The notes: a model not told the origin generated them from the sequence alone. A stretch of DNA of 64,000 bases from Microbacterium testaceum StLB037 (GCF_008763945.1 NZ_VTQH01000002.1:550578-614577); one strand, 5' to 3'. Positions 53,010 through 62,798 are shown, numbered from the stretch's first letter. Numbers and translations are program-made.

Positions 53010-54191
53010 ATGAGGAAGCAAGTCCTCAGCCTGATCACAACTCGAGGTCTGTCAGGAGCTGCCCAGGCGACGGCTCTCATTCTTCTGGCGCGCAACTCAA
53101 GCACGACCGAATTCGCGATAGTTTCAGTAATCAGCGGCATTGCTGTATTCGTTTGCGCAATAGCGGATTTGGGCCTGGCCGGGTTCATATCGAAAGCTCA
53201 AGCTCGAGGGGATACCAGCGCAGTCAGAACGGCCCTACGTGCTAATCTGCTCTCCACGTCTTCGCTCGGGTTAGTATTCGCCGCCGCCGCAGGTCTTTTT
53301 ACTCCGGGCGGCCTGTCACTGGTAGCTATATTACTCGCAGCGGGTTTCTTCCTTGAGAAGAACGCTGACACTTTGCTCGGTGTCGCCATAGCTGACGGTA
53401 ATACATACATACCGAGCATTTCCATCATCGGTCGACGACTGATCAACTTGAGCGGACTCTGGATTGCTGTCGCTGTCGGTTGGGATGCTCCACTTGCGTA
53501 CGCCGCGTCTTATGTGGCAGGCGGGGCATTCGCTCAGGCAGTAGGCTCGATTTACGCCCGCCGGACGATCCCCACCGGAATCAAAGGCGCCCGCTCAATC
53601 GATGTGTTACGCCCAAGCTCACACTACATGTGGACCTTCCTGGCCGGACAAAGCAGACTGCTTGACGCAGGCATAGTGGCGTTCTTCGCCGGTAGCGAGG
53701 CCGCGGCTAAGTATGCTGCCGTTACTAGGCTTGCTCAACCAGCTCTGATAATCCCCGGTGCTATCGGCACAGTGATGTTGCCTCACGCCGCTAGAAACTC
53801 ACCTTCGTTCGCGCGATTGATTGCAAAACGGCTGCTTCTCGCCACTGCTGTGCTCGCAGCTTTGTGCGGCCCGGTCGCGTTGTTCGGTACAGAGATCGTA
53901 CGCTTCGTGCTCGGGGAGACATACGCAGACACGGGGTCGACGCTTGCGTTGTCACTTTACGCAATCCTTTTCCTCGGAGCCGCGTCGCCCATGACCGGCG
54001 CGCTTCAGGGACTCGACGATGAGCGGTTCGTCGTCATCGCGAGCTTGGCCCTGGCAGTCATGTTGTTGGGTTCTGTCGCCGTCGGGTCAGTTGCCGGCGG
54101 AGTGGTTGGGGCTGCCGTCGGTCTGTGCATCGCTTCCCTGGTTAGATGGATCACTTTCCTTACGCGACTCTTCCGGTTCAGGACAGGATGA
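53010..54191 (+). CDS. Polysaccharide flippase (Wzx-like)
   Basis: A 393-residue MATE/PST-type membrane protein with about twelve hydrophobic segments, starting ITTRGLSGAAQATALILLARNSSTTEFA. It should flip lipid-linked repeat units across the membrane. AAGGTGAG precedes the ATG. It is a little shorter than typical Wzx (about 420), with no sign of truncation. Confidence 0.87.
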   Translation: MRKQVLSLITTRGLSGAAQATALILLARNSSTTEFAIVSVISGIAVFVCAIADLGLAGFISKAQARGDTSAVRTALRANLLSTSSLGLVFAAAAGLFTPGGLSLVAILLAAGFFLEKNADTLLGVAIADGNTYIPSISIIGRRLINLSGLWIAVAVGWDAPLAYAASYVAGGAFAQAVGSIYARRTIPTGIKGARSIDVLRPSSHYMWTFLAGQSRLLDAGIVAFFAGSEAAAKYAAVTRLAQPALIIPGAIGTVMLPHAARNSPSFARLIAKRLLLATAVLAALCGPVALFGTEIVRFVLGETYADTGSTLALSLYAILFLGAASPMTGALQGLDDERFVVIASLALAVMLLGSVAVGSVAGGVVGAAVGLCIASLVRWITFLTRLFRFRTG

Positions 54192-54192
54192 T

Positions 54193-55719
54193 ATGACCTC
54201 CATGCGACGCGAGGCGTTCGACGCCCAAGCAGGTCCCGGCCAGAGTACCGGGATCCCCCGGAGCAGGCCACAGAGTCCCCGTAATCAGGATTACAAGCGT
54301 CGTGCCATCAGCGTGTGTCTAGGTCTCGGACTCATGCTCGTCCTACCGTCCACGGCGCTGGCGACATTGCCCGCCGCTACCGACGGTGGCCAACTTCTTC
54401 TGCGACTAGCACCTCTGATGTACGCGGCTCTGCGTCTCGCAGTGATCTTCTGGTCGGCTGAACGAAGACCTTTTGTGTCCGTGTTTTATACGTTCGTATA
54501 CATAACAATGGGCGTGGTGCCGCTCGCCCAGTACTTACTAGATCGCGAACAGTATTACTCCGTCGGCATCAATCCGATCATGTCGTCAGCTATCATCTTG
54601 GTTGGTTGCTTTTCGTTCGACCTGGGGTACGTTGCCCACCGTCGACGCAAGACGCCGGCCTCGGATGCCAAGATTGCTGAGAACAACGTCGAGGCTGGTA
54701 TCGCGATGAGTGAGGGAACCCGAATTCTCAGGGCGGTTTCCATCGCCAGCCTGATCATTGCGGCGTACTATGTCGCCTCAGCTGGCGGACCTGCGTCCTT
54801 CTTCAGCTCGCGGCAGGATCTGGGCATCGCGACAGCAGAATCGTTCTCCAGCGATGGCGGCGAGTCGACGCGAGCGGTAGTGGCGTCCTTGGCGAAGGTT
54901 GGCCCCCTCTTTGCGCTGCTAACCTATGTTTTTCTTTGGCGCCATAAGCGCATGAGATTTCGAATCCCTGATGGGCTCTTGATGTGGGGCCTTCTCGCAG
55001 TGAACATCCTTGTAAATAACCCCATATCCAACCCCAGGTATTGGTTTCTCGCTGTGCTGCTTGGCGCGTTCTTCACAGCAGCGCGATCGAAAGTTGGCCA
55101 AGACATCGCGATTGTCGCAGGCATTATTGCTGCGATCGTGGTGTTCCCGGTTTCCGACGTGACTAGGTACGCTAATCCCCAAGATGCCATTTCCTATGGG
55201 TCCATCTGGGAGACCATAGCCGTGAAGGATTATGACCAGTTTACGATGATCAATAATTCTATTTCATTTACGAGCGACGTGGGGTTCTCGGTTGGGCGTC
55301 AACTCCTCGGCGTACTTCTCTTTTGGGTGCCGCGGTCAATCTGGCCCGACAAGCCGCTCGATAGCGGAGTCGTATTGGGCGAATGGCTTTCGATGAGGAA
55401 CACCAATCTCTCCTCCCCGCTCTGGACAGAAGGTTGGATGAACTTCGGCTGGATCGGTGTAGTCGTCTTCTTGCTTGTGCTGGGTTTGATTGGCTCCAGG
55501 CTCGACAGCACGTACGCCGCGGGTCTTCGAAACCCTTTAGGTGCTCAGGTTGGCACGCATGTTGGCACTGCGCTCCTCGCTGGCTATCTCTTCATCATTT
55601 TGAGAGGCCCGCTGCTGCAAGCCTCGGCTAGATTGATAGTTATTCTAGTTTTTGTCGCCATACTGAATCTTGCTTTCAGAAACCGCATGATGACTAAGTT
55701 TCCGGGAAGTCCGCAGTGA
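54193..55719 (+). CDS. Oligosaccharide repeat-unit polymerase (Wzy-like)
   Basis: A 508-residue membrane protein with roughly ten or more hydrophobic segments and a large loop around residues 370-440 (FWVPRSIWPDKPLDSGVVLGEW and TEGWMNFGWIG), a pattern common in actinobacterial and firmicute O-antigen polymerases. It should join flipped units outside the membrane. The ATG lies one base after the flippase stop. Identification rests on layout and context, since Wzy sequences diverge strongly. Confidence 0.8.
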   Translation: MTSMRREAFDAQAGPGQSTGIPRSRPQSPRNQDYKRRAISVCLGLGLMLVLPSTALATLPAATDGGQLLLRLAPLMYAALRLAVIFWSAERRPFVSVFYTFVYITMGVVPLAQYLLDREQYYSVGINPIMSSAIILVGCFSFDLGYVAHRRRKTPASDAKIAENNVEAGIAMSEGTRILRAVSIASLIIAAYYVASAGGPASFFSSRQDLGIATAESFSSDGGESTRAVVASLAKVGPLFALLTYVFLWRHKRMRFRIPDGLLMWGLLAVNILVNNPISNPRYWFLAVLLGAFFTAARSKVGQDIAIVAGIIAAIVVFPVSDVTRYANPQDAISYGSIWETIAVKDYDQFTMINNSISFTSDVGFSVGRQLLGVLLFWVPRSIWPDKPLDSGVVLGEWLSMRNTNLSSPLWTEGWMNFGWIGVVVFLLVLGLIGSRLDSTYAAGLRNPLGAQVGTHVGTALLAGYLFIILRGPLLQASARLIVILVFVAILNLAFRNRMMTKFPGSPQ

Positions 55720-56945
55720 GCGCGAAGTCATCTCGTATCGCATACCTCGATAGCATGCGAGCGATATTGATGCTACTCGGCATTCCGTTTCATGCGGGAT
55801 TGGCGTTCTCCGGCGAAAATTGGGTCGTCACAGCGTCGAGTTCCACGCCCAGCTTGGCTGCTTTCGCTGAGTTCTTGCACGTCTGGCGAATGCCCACCTT
55901 CTTCGTAGTTGCAGGTTTCTTCTCCACGCTTATCCTGAGTCGTATCGGCGAGATAACATGGCTGCGCCGACGATCCGTCCGACTAGGTATCCCGCTGGTA
56001 TTTGGGACTCTACTACTGAGTCCAGTGCAGTGGTTTGCTGCTGGATACTATCGAACCGAGTCCGACACTGGCGCTGTAGATTTCTTCCTCGAGAAAGTCT
56101 TCCCACCGTCCAGCTGGTGGACCATGCATCTTTGGTTCTTGTTGGAATTACTTATCTATTGTGCGCTTCTCGCGCTGCTCTATCGCCTCGTCGGTCGCTC
56201 GAGACTGGCCCGACTCAATCGCGTCTGTTTCAACTGTTTCAATCGGTATCCCACGTTGATAACCCTGTGCGCAGTGGGTGTGGCGGGCGGTTCGGTTGTG
56301 GCTGGGCTAGCCTTATGGCAGGTTTGCGACGCCGATACCCTTTTCGCCGGCCTTCTTTCGCGCAATTTCGTCATTTTCGCCCCCGCTTTCGCGCTCGGGT
56401 GCCTGCTGGGTACCGGTGACGGCAGCCGTCTGAGCGGGGTGCGTCGCATATCTAAGTGGACGCTTTGCGCTGTGGCTTTCGCAGCTACTGCCGGCGTGAT
56501 CTTCCTGAAGATCGTGCTCGGTGTCGAAAGTAACGTTGCCTTGGCCCTAACGGCGATGCTTTGGGTTGCTGGCGGACTCACTGTGGCCCTGCTATGCATC
56601 CGCGTCGCTGCGCGATACCTGGATCGGCCCCACCGGTCAACGAGAACATTTGTCGACTCGTCACTTGTGGTCTACCTCGTTCATCAGCCTTTGATCATAC
56701 TTTCGGCGTGCATTCTAAAAAACCTCGAGATCGACCCCTGGCTGAAATGGTCCATTACACTGGTGTGCGTATTGCTCCTGAGCATTGGAATATACGAGGT
56801 TGTGAACCGCATCGCCACGTTGCGATGGATGTTCACCGGTACCCGTGCGCAGGGCTCCAGTTTCTTCACTCTGAGATCAGTGGAAGCAAGCCGTTCGGCG
56901 AAAGGCCGCGGAACTACGCCAGCACGGAACCTAGAACCGAAATGA
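55716..56945 (+). CDS. Acyltransferase family 3 membrane protein
   Basis: A 409-residue membrane acyltransferase (OpgC/OafA type). The catalytic histidine is in MLLGIPFHAGLAFSG and the conserved R-rich loop is WLRRRSVRLGIPLVFGTLLLSP. About ten membrane segments are present. It should add an acyl group to the exported polysaccharide, in addition to the cytoplasmic acetyltransferase at 50474. The GTG overlaps the Wzy stop by four bases, and the 3' end overlaps the convergent CPBP gene by 32 bp. Confidence 0.9.
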   Translation: MSAKSSRIAYLDSMRAILMLLGIPFHAGLAFSGENWVVTASSSTPSLAAFAEFLHVWRMPTFFVVAGFFSTLILSRIGEITWLRRRSVRLGIPLVFGTLLLSPVQWFAAGYYRTESDTGAVDFFLEKVFPPSSWWTMHLWFLLELLIYCALLALLYRLVGRSRLARLNRVCFNCFNRYPTLITLCAVGVAGGSVVAGLALWQVCDADTLFAGLLSRNFVIFAPAFALGCLLGTGDGSRLSGVRRISKWTLCAVAFAATAGVIFLKIVLGVESNVALALTAMLWVAGGLTVALLCIRVAARYLDRPHRSTRTFVDSSLVVYLVHQPLIILSACILKNLEIDPWLKWSITLVCVLLLSIGIYEVVNRIATLRWMFTGTRAQGSSFFTLRSVEASRSAKGRGTTPARNLEPK

Positions 56946-57720
56946 ATATATAGATAGCGTTGTACGTGAGGTGAATAGCGACAGCTGTCCAGATACGACC
57001 CGTGAGAAGCACCGCCCCTGAACATACAAAAGACACGACAGTGAGGGCTAGGAACCCCGCAAGGTCCACCGGCGAAAGGATCACGTGCAGCAGCACGAAT
57101 AGCGCGGTCGACAGCGCCCCCGAAACGAGTCCCGCTCGGAGTTTGCCCAGGCTTCGCCTGCACACCTCGTATACCCCCACGAGAATGATTCCGCGAAAGA
57201 ATAACTCCTCGAATACCGGGGCGATTAGGCCCCCTGCTCGGCCCGCTTCTACCCAAGCCGTTATGGGCAGGGTTGGCGACATGCTCGGGAAGGAGGGGAA
57301 GGCCGTCGCGTTGGCACCAGACAAGACTCCCTGAAAAATACGGAGAAGAGAGCCGAATGCGATTCCCCACATCAGGTCAATAGGGCGGAATCGGAATAGT
57401 CCAGCCGGTCGCGCCAGCCAGAGCGCGTACAAAAGAGGGACAAATAATCCCGCCCAGATCGCTAACTGAGCACCACCTTCCGACCAATCCGCTCCTACGG
57501 CTGCTGTCTGACCGGCCACAACGATCGACAATCCGCAGGACGTCAGTGCGATACCCACGACACGGCCATCCCAGCGGCGAACTGCTCTGCCCCCGAGCCT
57601 CCAGTCACGGCGACGCACCCTCCTGCCTTTCCGGTCGTCGCCAGCGCTCGCAATCTCGTAGCTCGACATTTTTCCTGCCCATGGAAATACGGGGCCATCG
57701 TCCCTGTCGGTAATCGGCAC
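56914..57720 (-). CDS. CPBP intramembrane metalloprotease
   Basis: A 268-residue membrane protein of the CAAX-protease/bacteriocin-processing (CPBP/Abi) family. The motif EELFFRG supplies the metal-binding glutamates and a later HVILS and HLTYNAIY supply histidines. Members process or stabilise other membrane proteins. It is inserted between the polysaccharide operon and the phosphatase gene on the opposite strand, and its substrate is unknown. Confidence 0.88.
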   Translation of the reverse strand: MPITDRDDGPVFPWAGKMSSYEIASAGDDRKGRRVRRRDWRLGGRAVRRWDGRVVGIALTSCGLSIVVAGQTAAVGADWSEGGAQLAIWAGLFVPLLYALWLARPAGLFRFRPIDLMWGIAFGSLLRIFQGVLSGANATAFPSFPSMSPTLPITAWVEAGRAGGLIAPVFEELFFRGIILVGVYEVCRRSLGKLRAGLVSGALSTALFVLLHVILSPVDLAGFLALTVVSFVCSGAVLLTGRIWTAVAIHLTYNAIYIFISVLGSVLA

Positions 57721-57781
57721 TTCGCTAAACTACCCCTCGTCGGCAAAGGACTGCCCGGCCACGCCGTTACGGAGAGAGTCA

Positions 57782-58378
57782 TTGCTGAAAATCCTGACAG
57801 TATGTACGGGGAATATCTGCCGGTCCCCCCTCGCTGCGCTCGTCCTACGCGACCGCCTCTCCGCCCTGCCTGTCACCGTCGAGAGCGCCGGGACGCGAGC
57901 CCGTGACGGGGCTCCAGTGACCGTTGAGACCGTCATGCTTGCCGAACAGTTCGGAGTGGACCGAGGCGCGGCGTCTGCCCATCGGTCTCGCAGGTTGCGG
58001 CCAGAGCATCTCGCGGACGCGGACCTCGTTCTGGCGATGTCGCGCGAGCATCGCCGTGCCGTCGTCGAGATGGATCCATCTCGCGTGCGCAACTGCTTCA
58101 CGATTCGAGAGTTCGACCGTCTCGCTGCGTCCTTGTCCGACATGGATCCACTCCGGCTCGCAGACGCACCTCATGACATTCACGCGCGTCTTGAGCACGT
58201 CGTAAGTGCGGTTGCCAGTCAGCGCGGCCTGCTCCTCCCTCCAGCGGATCCAGATGCAGACGACGTCTTGGATCCTTATGGGCGGTCAATCTCCACGTAC
58301 GCGCGGTCCGCACGACAGCTAGCGCCGTCTCTCTTGGTGGTCGAACGTATTCTGCGCGTCGTCTCAAGCTCGGTCTAG
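57782..58378 (+). CDS. Low-molecular-weight protein tyrosine phosphatase (Wzb-like)
   Basis: A 198-residue phosphatase. The P-loop CTGNICRS (Cys8, Arg14) and the late general-acid Asp in DDVLDPYGRS are intact. In polysaccharide clusters such enzymes dephosphorylate the BY-kinase, whose gene is 229 bp downstream. The start is TTG 57782, with GGAGAG at a good distance. It is somewhat longer than the usual 150-160 residues because of an extended C-terminus. Confidence 0.9.
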   Translation: MLKILTVCTGNICRSPLAALVLRDRLSALPVTVESAGTRARDGAPVTVETVMLAEQFGVDRGAASAHRSRRLRPEHLADADLVLAMSREHRRAVVEMDPSRVRNCFTIREFDRLAASLSDMDPLRLADAPHDIHARLEHVVSAVASQRGLLLPPADPDADDVLDPYGRSISTYARSARQLAPSLLVVERILRVVSSSV

Positions 58379-58607
58379 CTCGAAATCCGAAGGCACCGAT
58401 CGCGCACAGGCTGGAGGTTTCGCGTGACCCCATTCACGAAGTTGCGCAGTCTCTCTGCTTGGTTATGCGCGGGTTTGCTCCTGCTGCGCGGTCGGTACGG
58501 TGCGCGGCCGCAGCGTTTCAGGATCAGCATTCCGCGCCGCCTGTGTCAGACTTAGCCCGAAATCTTCGGCACGGATCCCGGCCGCGAGTGCGTCCTCGAA
58601 AGGCACC

Positions 58608-60125
58608 ATGGAGCTTAGCGACTACATCCGCATCCTTCGCAAGAACTGGATCGTCATGGTTCTCCTGACCGTCCTGGGCATCGTCGCAATGGTCGCCTAC
58701 ACGGTGACGCGAACGCCAATCTACGAGTCGTCGAGCACCATCTTCGTTTCAACGCAGGCCGGAAGTACGGCGGCCGAGCTCCAGCAAGGATCAAGCTTTA
58801 CGCAGGCTCGCATCAATACGTACGTCGGTCTAGTCTCCACCCCTATCGTGCTCGATCCTGTGGTGAACAGTCTCGGCCTGAACACCTCTGCCGGGGCTCT
58901 CGCTGACCATGTCAAAGCAACCGCCGCTCCAAACTCGACGCTCATTTCAATCACGGTGTCGAATCCTCAGCCTCAGCTCGCAGCAGACATCGCCAACGCT
59001 GTGGCCGCGAGCCTTTCTGCTTCAGTGCCTCAGTTGGAGCCGGAGGGGAGCGATGGATCTAGCCCGGTGCGCCTCAGTTTGGTGAGTCAGGCGCAGGCCG
59101 CCGACACCCCATCCAGTCCGAATGTCGCCCTGAACGTCGCCCTCGGGCTTTTCGTCGGGCTCGGACTTGCCATCCTGGTCGCCGTCCTGCGCACCAGCCT
59201 AGACAACCGCGTTCGGACACCGCGAGAGGCTGAGGCGATCACCGACGCCCCGGGAATTGGCGCAATCGCCTTCGACGCGAAAGCAAAAGAGCGTCCGCTC
59301 ATTGTCCATGCCGATCCTCTGAGCCCGCGGGCAGAGTCGTTTCGAGCTCTACGAACCAATCTCCAGTTTCTCGACATGGGTGGCCGAGCAAGCTTCGTGA
59401 TTACGAGTTCAATCCCGAGCGAAGGCAAATCGACCACAACCATCAACCTCGCGATCGCTCTAGCTGATGCGGGCAAACGTGTAGCTCTCTTGGACACTGA
59501 CCTCCGGAAGCCGAAAGTTGCGGAGTATCTGAGCATCGAGGGTGGCGCCGGCCTGACCGACGTATTGATCGGACGAGCGAAGGTCAACGAGGTCATGCTC
59601 CCTTGGGGAGGACGTAGCCTATACGTGCTGCCTGCCGGCAAGATCCCGCCGAACCCAAGTGAACTTCTCGGCTCAGCGCAGATGGCCACGCTGCTGAGCA
59701 TGCTCGAGAAAGACTTCGATGTCGTTCTATGCGACGCACCCCCTCTATTGCCGGTTACCGACGCGGCCGTCTTGGCACGAGTTGCAAGCGGTGCACTGAT
59801 GGTGGTCTCAGCGGGGCGCACCACAAAACATCAACTCACTGGCGCAACTGATGCTCTCAATGCTGTAGGGGCAAAGCTTGCAGGCTTCGTGATGTCGATG
59901 GTTCCCGTGCGCGGCCCGGATTCGTATTATTCCGCGTATGGCTACGGCTACGGCTACGGCTACGGCTATCGGGAAGCCGCTTCTACGCCGAAGGGGAGGG
60001 GCCCGAAGCCGGCCGACACCCCCAGCGTTTCATCCCGTCAGGAGGCCCCACCGGCCGACGAGGCTTTCGATGAACTTGGTCTCTCTTCGCGCAAGGAGAG
60101 CCGAGAGGCGCAGCGCGACGGCTGA
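58608..60125 (+). CDS. Chain-length determinant / BY-kinase fusion (Wzz-Wzc type)
   Basis: A 505-residue protein joining a Wzz domain (two membrane helices at about 14-34 and 175-195) to a bacterial tyrosine kinase: Walker A PSEGKSTT (270-277), Walker A' LLDTDLRKP (294-302) and Walker B VVLCDAPP (about 372-379). The tail contains a tyrosine cluster (440-454, alternating Tyr and Gly) that is the likely autophosphorylation site. It controls polymer length and export with the phosphatase upstream. ATG 58608 follows AAAGG. Confidence 0.94.
   Translation: MELSDYIRILRKNWIVMVLLTVLGIVAMVAYTVTRTPIYESSSTIFVSTQAGSTAAELQQGSSFTQARINTYVGLVSTPIVLDPVVNSLGLNTSAGALADHVKATAAPNSTLISITVSNPQPQLAADIANAVAASLSASVPQLEPEGSDGSSPVRLSLVSQAQAADTPSSPNVALNVALGLFVGLGLAILVAVLRTSLDNRVRTPREAEAITDAPGIGAIAFDAKAKERPLIVHADPLSPRAESFRALRTNLQFLDMGGRASFVITSSIPSEGKSTTTINLAIALADAGKRVALLDTDLRKPKVAEYLSIEGGAGLTDVLIGRAKVNEVMLPWGGRSLYVLPAGKIPPNPSELLGSAQMATLLSMLEKDFDVVLCDAPPLLPVTDAAVLARVASGALMVVSAGRTTKHQLTGATDALNAVGAKLAGFVMSMVPVRGPDSYYSAYGYGYGYGYGYREAASTPKGRGPKPADTPSVSSRQEAPPADEAFDELGLSSRKESREAQRDG
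59937..59969 (+). repeat. Hexanucleotide microsatellite TAYGGC inside the BY-kinase gene
   Basis: Five TA(C/T)GGC units in a row encode a Tyr-Gly alternation. Slippage would change the number of tyrosines without breaking the frame. Confidence 0.85.
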
Positions 60126-60191
60126 TCACGGCTAATTTGTTCTTCGCCATTCCGCACCTAACCGCTTTTCCTCCATCGAGAATGTAGTTTG

Positions 60192-62003
60192 ATGTCGCAA
60201 AGCCTCCCAACGCAACTGCGGACTGCTGGGCGTGTTACGGCGTTGATAACATTCGCGTTCCTAGCACTGCTCTTCAGCGTTATGACATGGATTGGGGTGC
60301 GAGGCATCATTGCGTACGGGCACCTTGAGCAAGTGCAAGCAGACGCGGATCAGCTCACTTCGACGTTGGTGACAGATCCGTCCGAAGCCGCTCGGATTGC
60401 AAGCCGCCTCGCTGAGAGCACGGAGGCGGCACACGACCTGACCTCGGACCCTCTCTGGGGTCTGGCGGAGCAATCCCCGTGGCTGGGACCGCAACTGAAA
60501 GCCTTCAGCACCGTTGCCGCCTCGTCGAACACGCTCATGAGCGAGAGTCTGGTCCCCCTCGTTGGCGCTGCACAGAGTGCTTCGATCCAAGCCTTGAAGC
60601 CGCTTGGCGGGCGCATCGACCCTACCGCCCTGGCATTCCTCGAAGGTCCCGTTGACTCAGCGGCCGCGGCGGCCGCTTCCGCAGTCACCCCGTTCAAGCA
60701 AATGGATCGCGACCCGTTACTCGGGGAAGTGGAGAATGCCGTGGCGCGCGCGGACGCGCTTTTAACATCCACGTCGAATGCACTAGACGCTCTATCGCGA
60801 GCGACTCGACTTCTACCGGCGATGTTAGGACAGTCGGGATCGCGGTCCTACTTGCTTCTCGTGCAGAATAACGCAGAGTGGCGCTCGCTTGGCGGAATTT
60901 CCGGAACTGCAATCCTCCTACGAACCGATCAGGGCCACATCACTCTCGGCGAAACACAGTCCGCGACGCAATTGTCGCGCGGACTGACTGCCCCAATCAC
61001 ACAACTCCCAACCGAGATTGAAGACGTTTATCAGAGTCAACCAGCGTGGTATTTTCACAATCTGACTCAGATACCCGACTTTACAATCGATGGGCCCATC
61101 GCTCAAGCAATGTACCAAAAGCAGACGGGCACCCTGGTCGACGGTGTTATCGCGGTCGACCCGGTGGTGCTGTCTTACCTGCTCAAGGCGACCGGCCCCG
61201 TACCGTTGCCAGGCGGAGATACGCTGACATCAGACAATGCGGTGCCGCTCCTGCTGAATGAGGTGTACAAAAAGTACGAGAGCCCAACCGAGCAGGATGC
61301 GCTCTTTGCCGCCGCCACAGGAGCAGTCTTCCAAGCGCTGTTGGACGGTCGGGGATCGACAGCGAGCATGCTGACGGCGCTCGCCCGGGGTGTCGATGAG
61401 CGGCGTGTCCTCATGTGGTCAGCCGAAGCTGACGAGCAGGCTCAGATCAGCGGCACCGCTCTTGCAGGGGAGTTGCCGACGACCGATGCCGAGACGGCGC
61501 GCTTCGGCGTCTATTTCAATGATGGCACCGGCTCGAAGATGAGTTACTACGTGAAACCCGATGTCCAACTCGCCTGGGGACAATGCCAGGTCGGCGCCCT
61601 CCCCAACTCGCGAACCCTCACCCTCACGGTGACCCTCACAAATACGGCGCCGAGGGATGCCGAGAAAACCCTTCCGCCTTACATCACCGGCAACGGCGCA
61701 TACGGCATTCCTCCTGGGAACGCGTCTGTCGTTCCTAACGTTTACCTGCCGTCGGGTTACGAGCTCGTCTCATCCACAACGTCAGACGGAACGTCTTTCG
61801 TCGCTGGTTCCATCGGGGGCCACGAGGTGCTCACCTACGGTTTCGTCTTGATGCCCGGGTCGTCCGCCACCCTTACGTTGGTCGTTCGCGGCGTCTCTGA
61901 GGCGTCAGAAGCTGAAGCGATTGTCACGCCTACGGCGGATGCAGCGCTGAGTCCGACCGTCCGTGCAACTTGCCGAGACGTGACCGTCGCCACGCTCGAG
62001 TGA
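60192..62003 (+). CDS. DUF4012 domain protein
   Basis: A 603-residue protein of the DUF4012 family, typical of actinobacterial polysaccharide clusters. One N-terminal membrane helix (about 15-40, ALITFAFLALLFSVMTWIGVRG) is followed by a large outside domain with the family features LLLVQNNAEWRSLGGISGTAILLRTDQG and VIAVDPVVLSYLLKATGPVPLPGG. The role is unknown, but location suggests polymer assembly or attachment. ATG 60192 or TTG 60189 are equivalent. Confidence 0.9.
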   Translation: MSQSLPTQLRTAGRVTALITFAFLALLFSVMTWIGVRGIIAYGHLEQVQADADQLTSTLVTDPSEAARIASRLAESTEAAHDLTSDPLWGLAEQSPWLGPQLKAFSTVAASSNTLMSESLVPLVGAAQSASIQALKPLGGRIDPTALAFLEGPVDSAAAAAASAVTPFKQMDRDPLLGEVENAVARADALLTSTSNALDALSRATRLLPAMLGQSGSRSYLLLVQNNAEWRSLGGISGTAILLRTDQGHITLGETQSATQLSRGLTAPITQLPTEIEDVYQSQPAWYFHNLTQIPDFTIDGPIAQAMYQKQTGTLVDGVIAVDPVVLSYLLKATGPVPLPGGDTLTSDNAVPLLLNEVYKKYESPTEQDALFAAATGAVFQALLDGRGSTASMLTALARGVDERRVLMWSAEADEQAQISGTALAGELPTTDAETARFGVYFNDGTGSKMSYYVKPDVQLAWGQCQVGALPNSRTLTLTVTLTNTAPRDAEKTLPPYITGNGAYGIPPGNASVVPNVYLPSGYELVSSTTSDGTSFVAGSIGGHEVLTYGFVLMPGSSATLTLVVRGVSEASEAEAIVTPTADAALSPTVRATCRDVTVATLE

Positions 62004-62222
62004 GCCGCTTTGTTGTCCCCTTACTAGCGGTGGCCACGCGAGCGCAAAATTTACGTTCCGGAAACCTGCTTAATTTGCCATCCGGTCCGCACCTAGGCAA
62101 TACTCAGAAGGCTCTCAGAACTCACCCACCGCTGTACTGTTGTCCTCCCCTTGCGTCTCAACGGGATAGCACGAACGCGGACCACAAATGCACCGGTAGC
62201 CCGGATTCGAAAGCAGGCAATC

Positions 62223-62798
62223 ATGAAGCTCAACCTCAAGAAGGCAGCGGCAGCCTCCGCGCTCGCCGGTGCGCTGCTCGTCGCAGCCCCCGTTGCGGCT
62301 CAGGCCGCCACGCAGGCGCCTACATACGCCGCCAATAACCCCAGCACGGTGGTCATCGAAATTACGGAAAGCGGGCCGGTCGCAGTTCCGGGCTTCGAGG
62401 CTAATGCCGACGTCACCGCCCAGCTGGCCGGCCGGGGCATCGGGCCCGGTAGCCTCGCCACCGCCAACCTCCCCGTCACTTCGACAAGCGCCACGAAGAA
62501 GACGGACGCCAGCGGCGCGGTGGCCTTCAACGTGACCCTGCCCGAGAACCCGTCCGGATCGTACACACTCGCAGTCACCGGGCCCCGCGCCGGTAGCGAC
62601 GCTGGCACCGGCGGCTCCACGCCGATCGGTGGCGGTAGCGGGTCGACCGGTGGCTCAGCCAACGGCAGCAACAACCTGCCCGCGACGGGCATGGACGCCA
62701 GCTCGATGCTCGGCCTGTGGGTCGGCGGCGGCGCCCTTGCTCTCGCAGGTGGCACGATCGCCGTGGCCACTACGGTTCGTCGCAACCGTAAAGCCTGA
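62223..62798 (+). CDS. LPXTG-anchored cell-wall protein
   Basis: A 191-residue surface protein. It has a Sec signal peptide (MKLNLKKAAAASALAGALLV, cleavage near AQA-A), a small beta-rich domain (30-125), a Gly/Ser linker and a complete sorting signal: LPATG (about 152-156), a hydrophobic stretch and the basic tail RRNRKA. A sortase is not in the window. It directly follows the DUF4012 gene (219 bp gap) and may attach to the wall next to the polysaccharide. Confidence 0.9.
   Translation: MKLNLKKAAAASALAGALLVAAPVAAQAATQAPTYAANNPSTVVIEITESGPVAVPGFEANADVTAQLAGRGIGPGSLATANLPVTSTSATKKTDASGAVAFNVTLPENPSGSYTLAVTGPRAGSDAGTGGSTPIGGGSGSTGGSANGSNNLPATGMDASSMLGLWVGGGALALAGGTIAVATTVRRNRKA

Noticed and set aside
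58379..58607. Extra small gene before the BY-kinase
   Set aside because: The upstream extension to 58500 in the kinase frame lacks a ribosome site and family similarity; the real start is ATG 58608.
62004..62222. Riboswitch or regulatory RNA before the LPXTG gene
   Set aside because: I could not find a conserved aptamer core or a convincing terminator/antiterminator pair; only an AT-richer leader.
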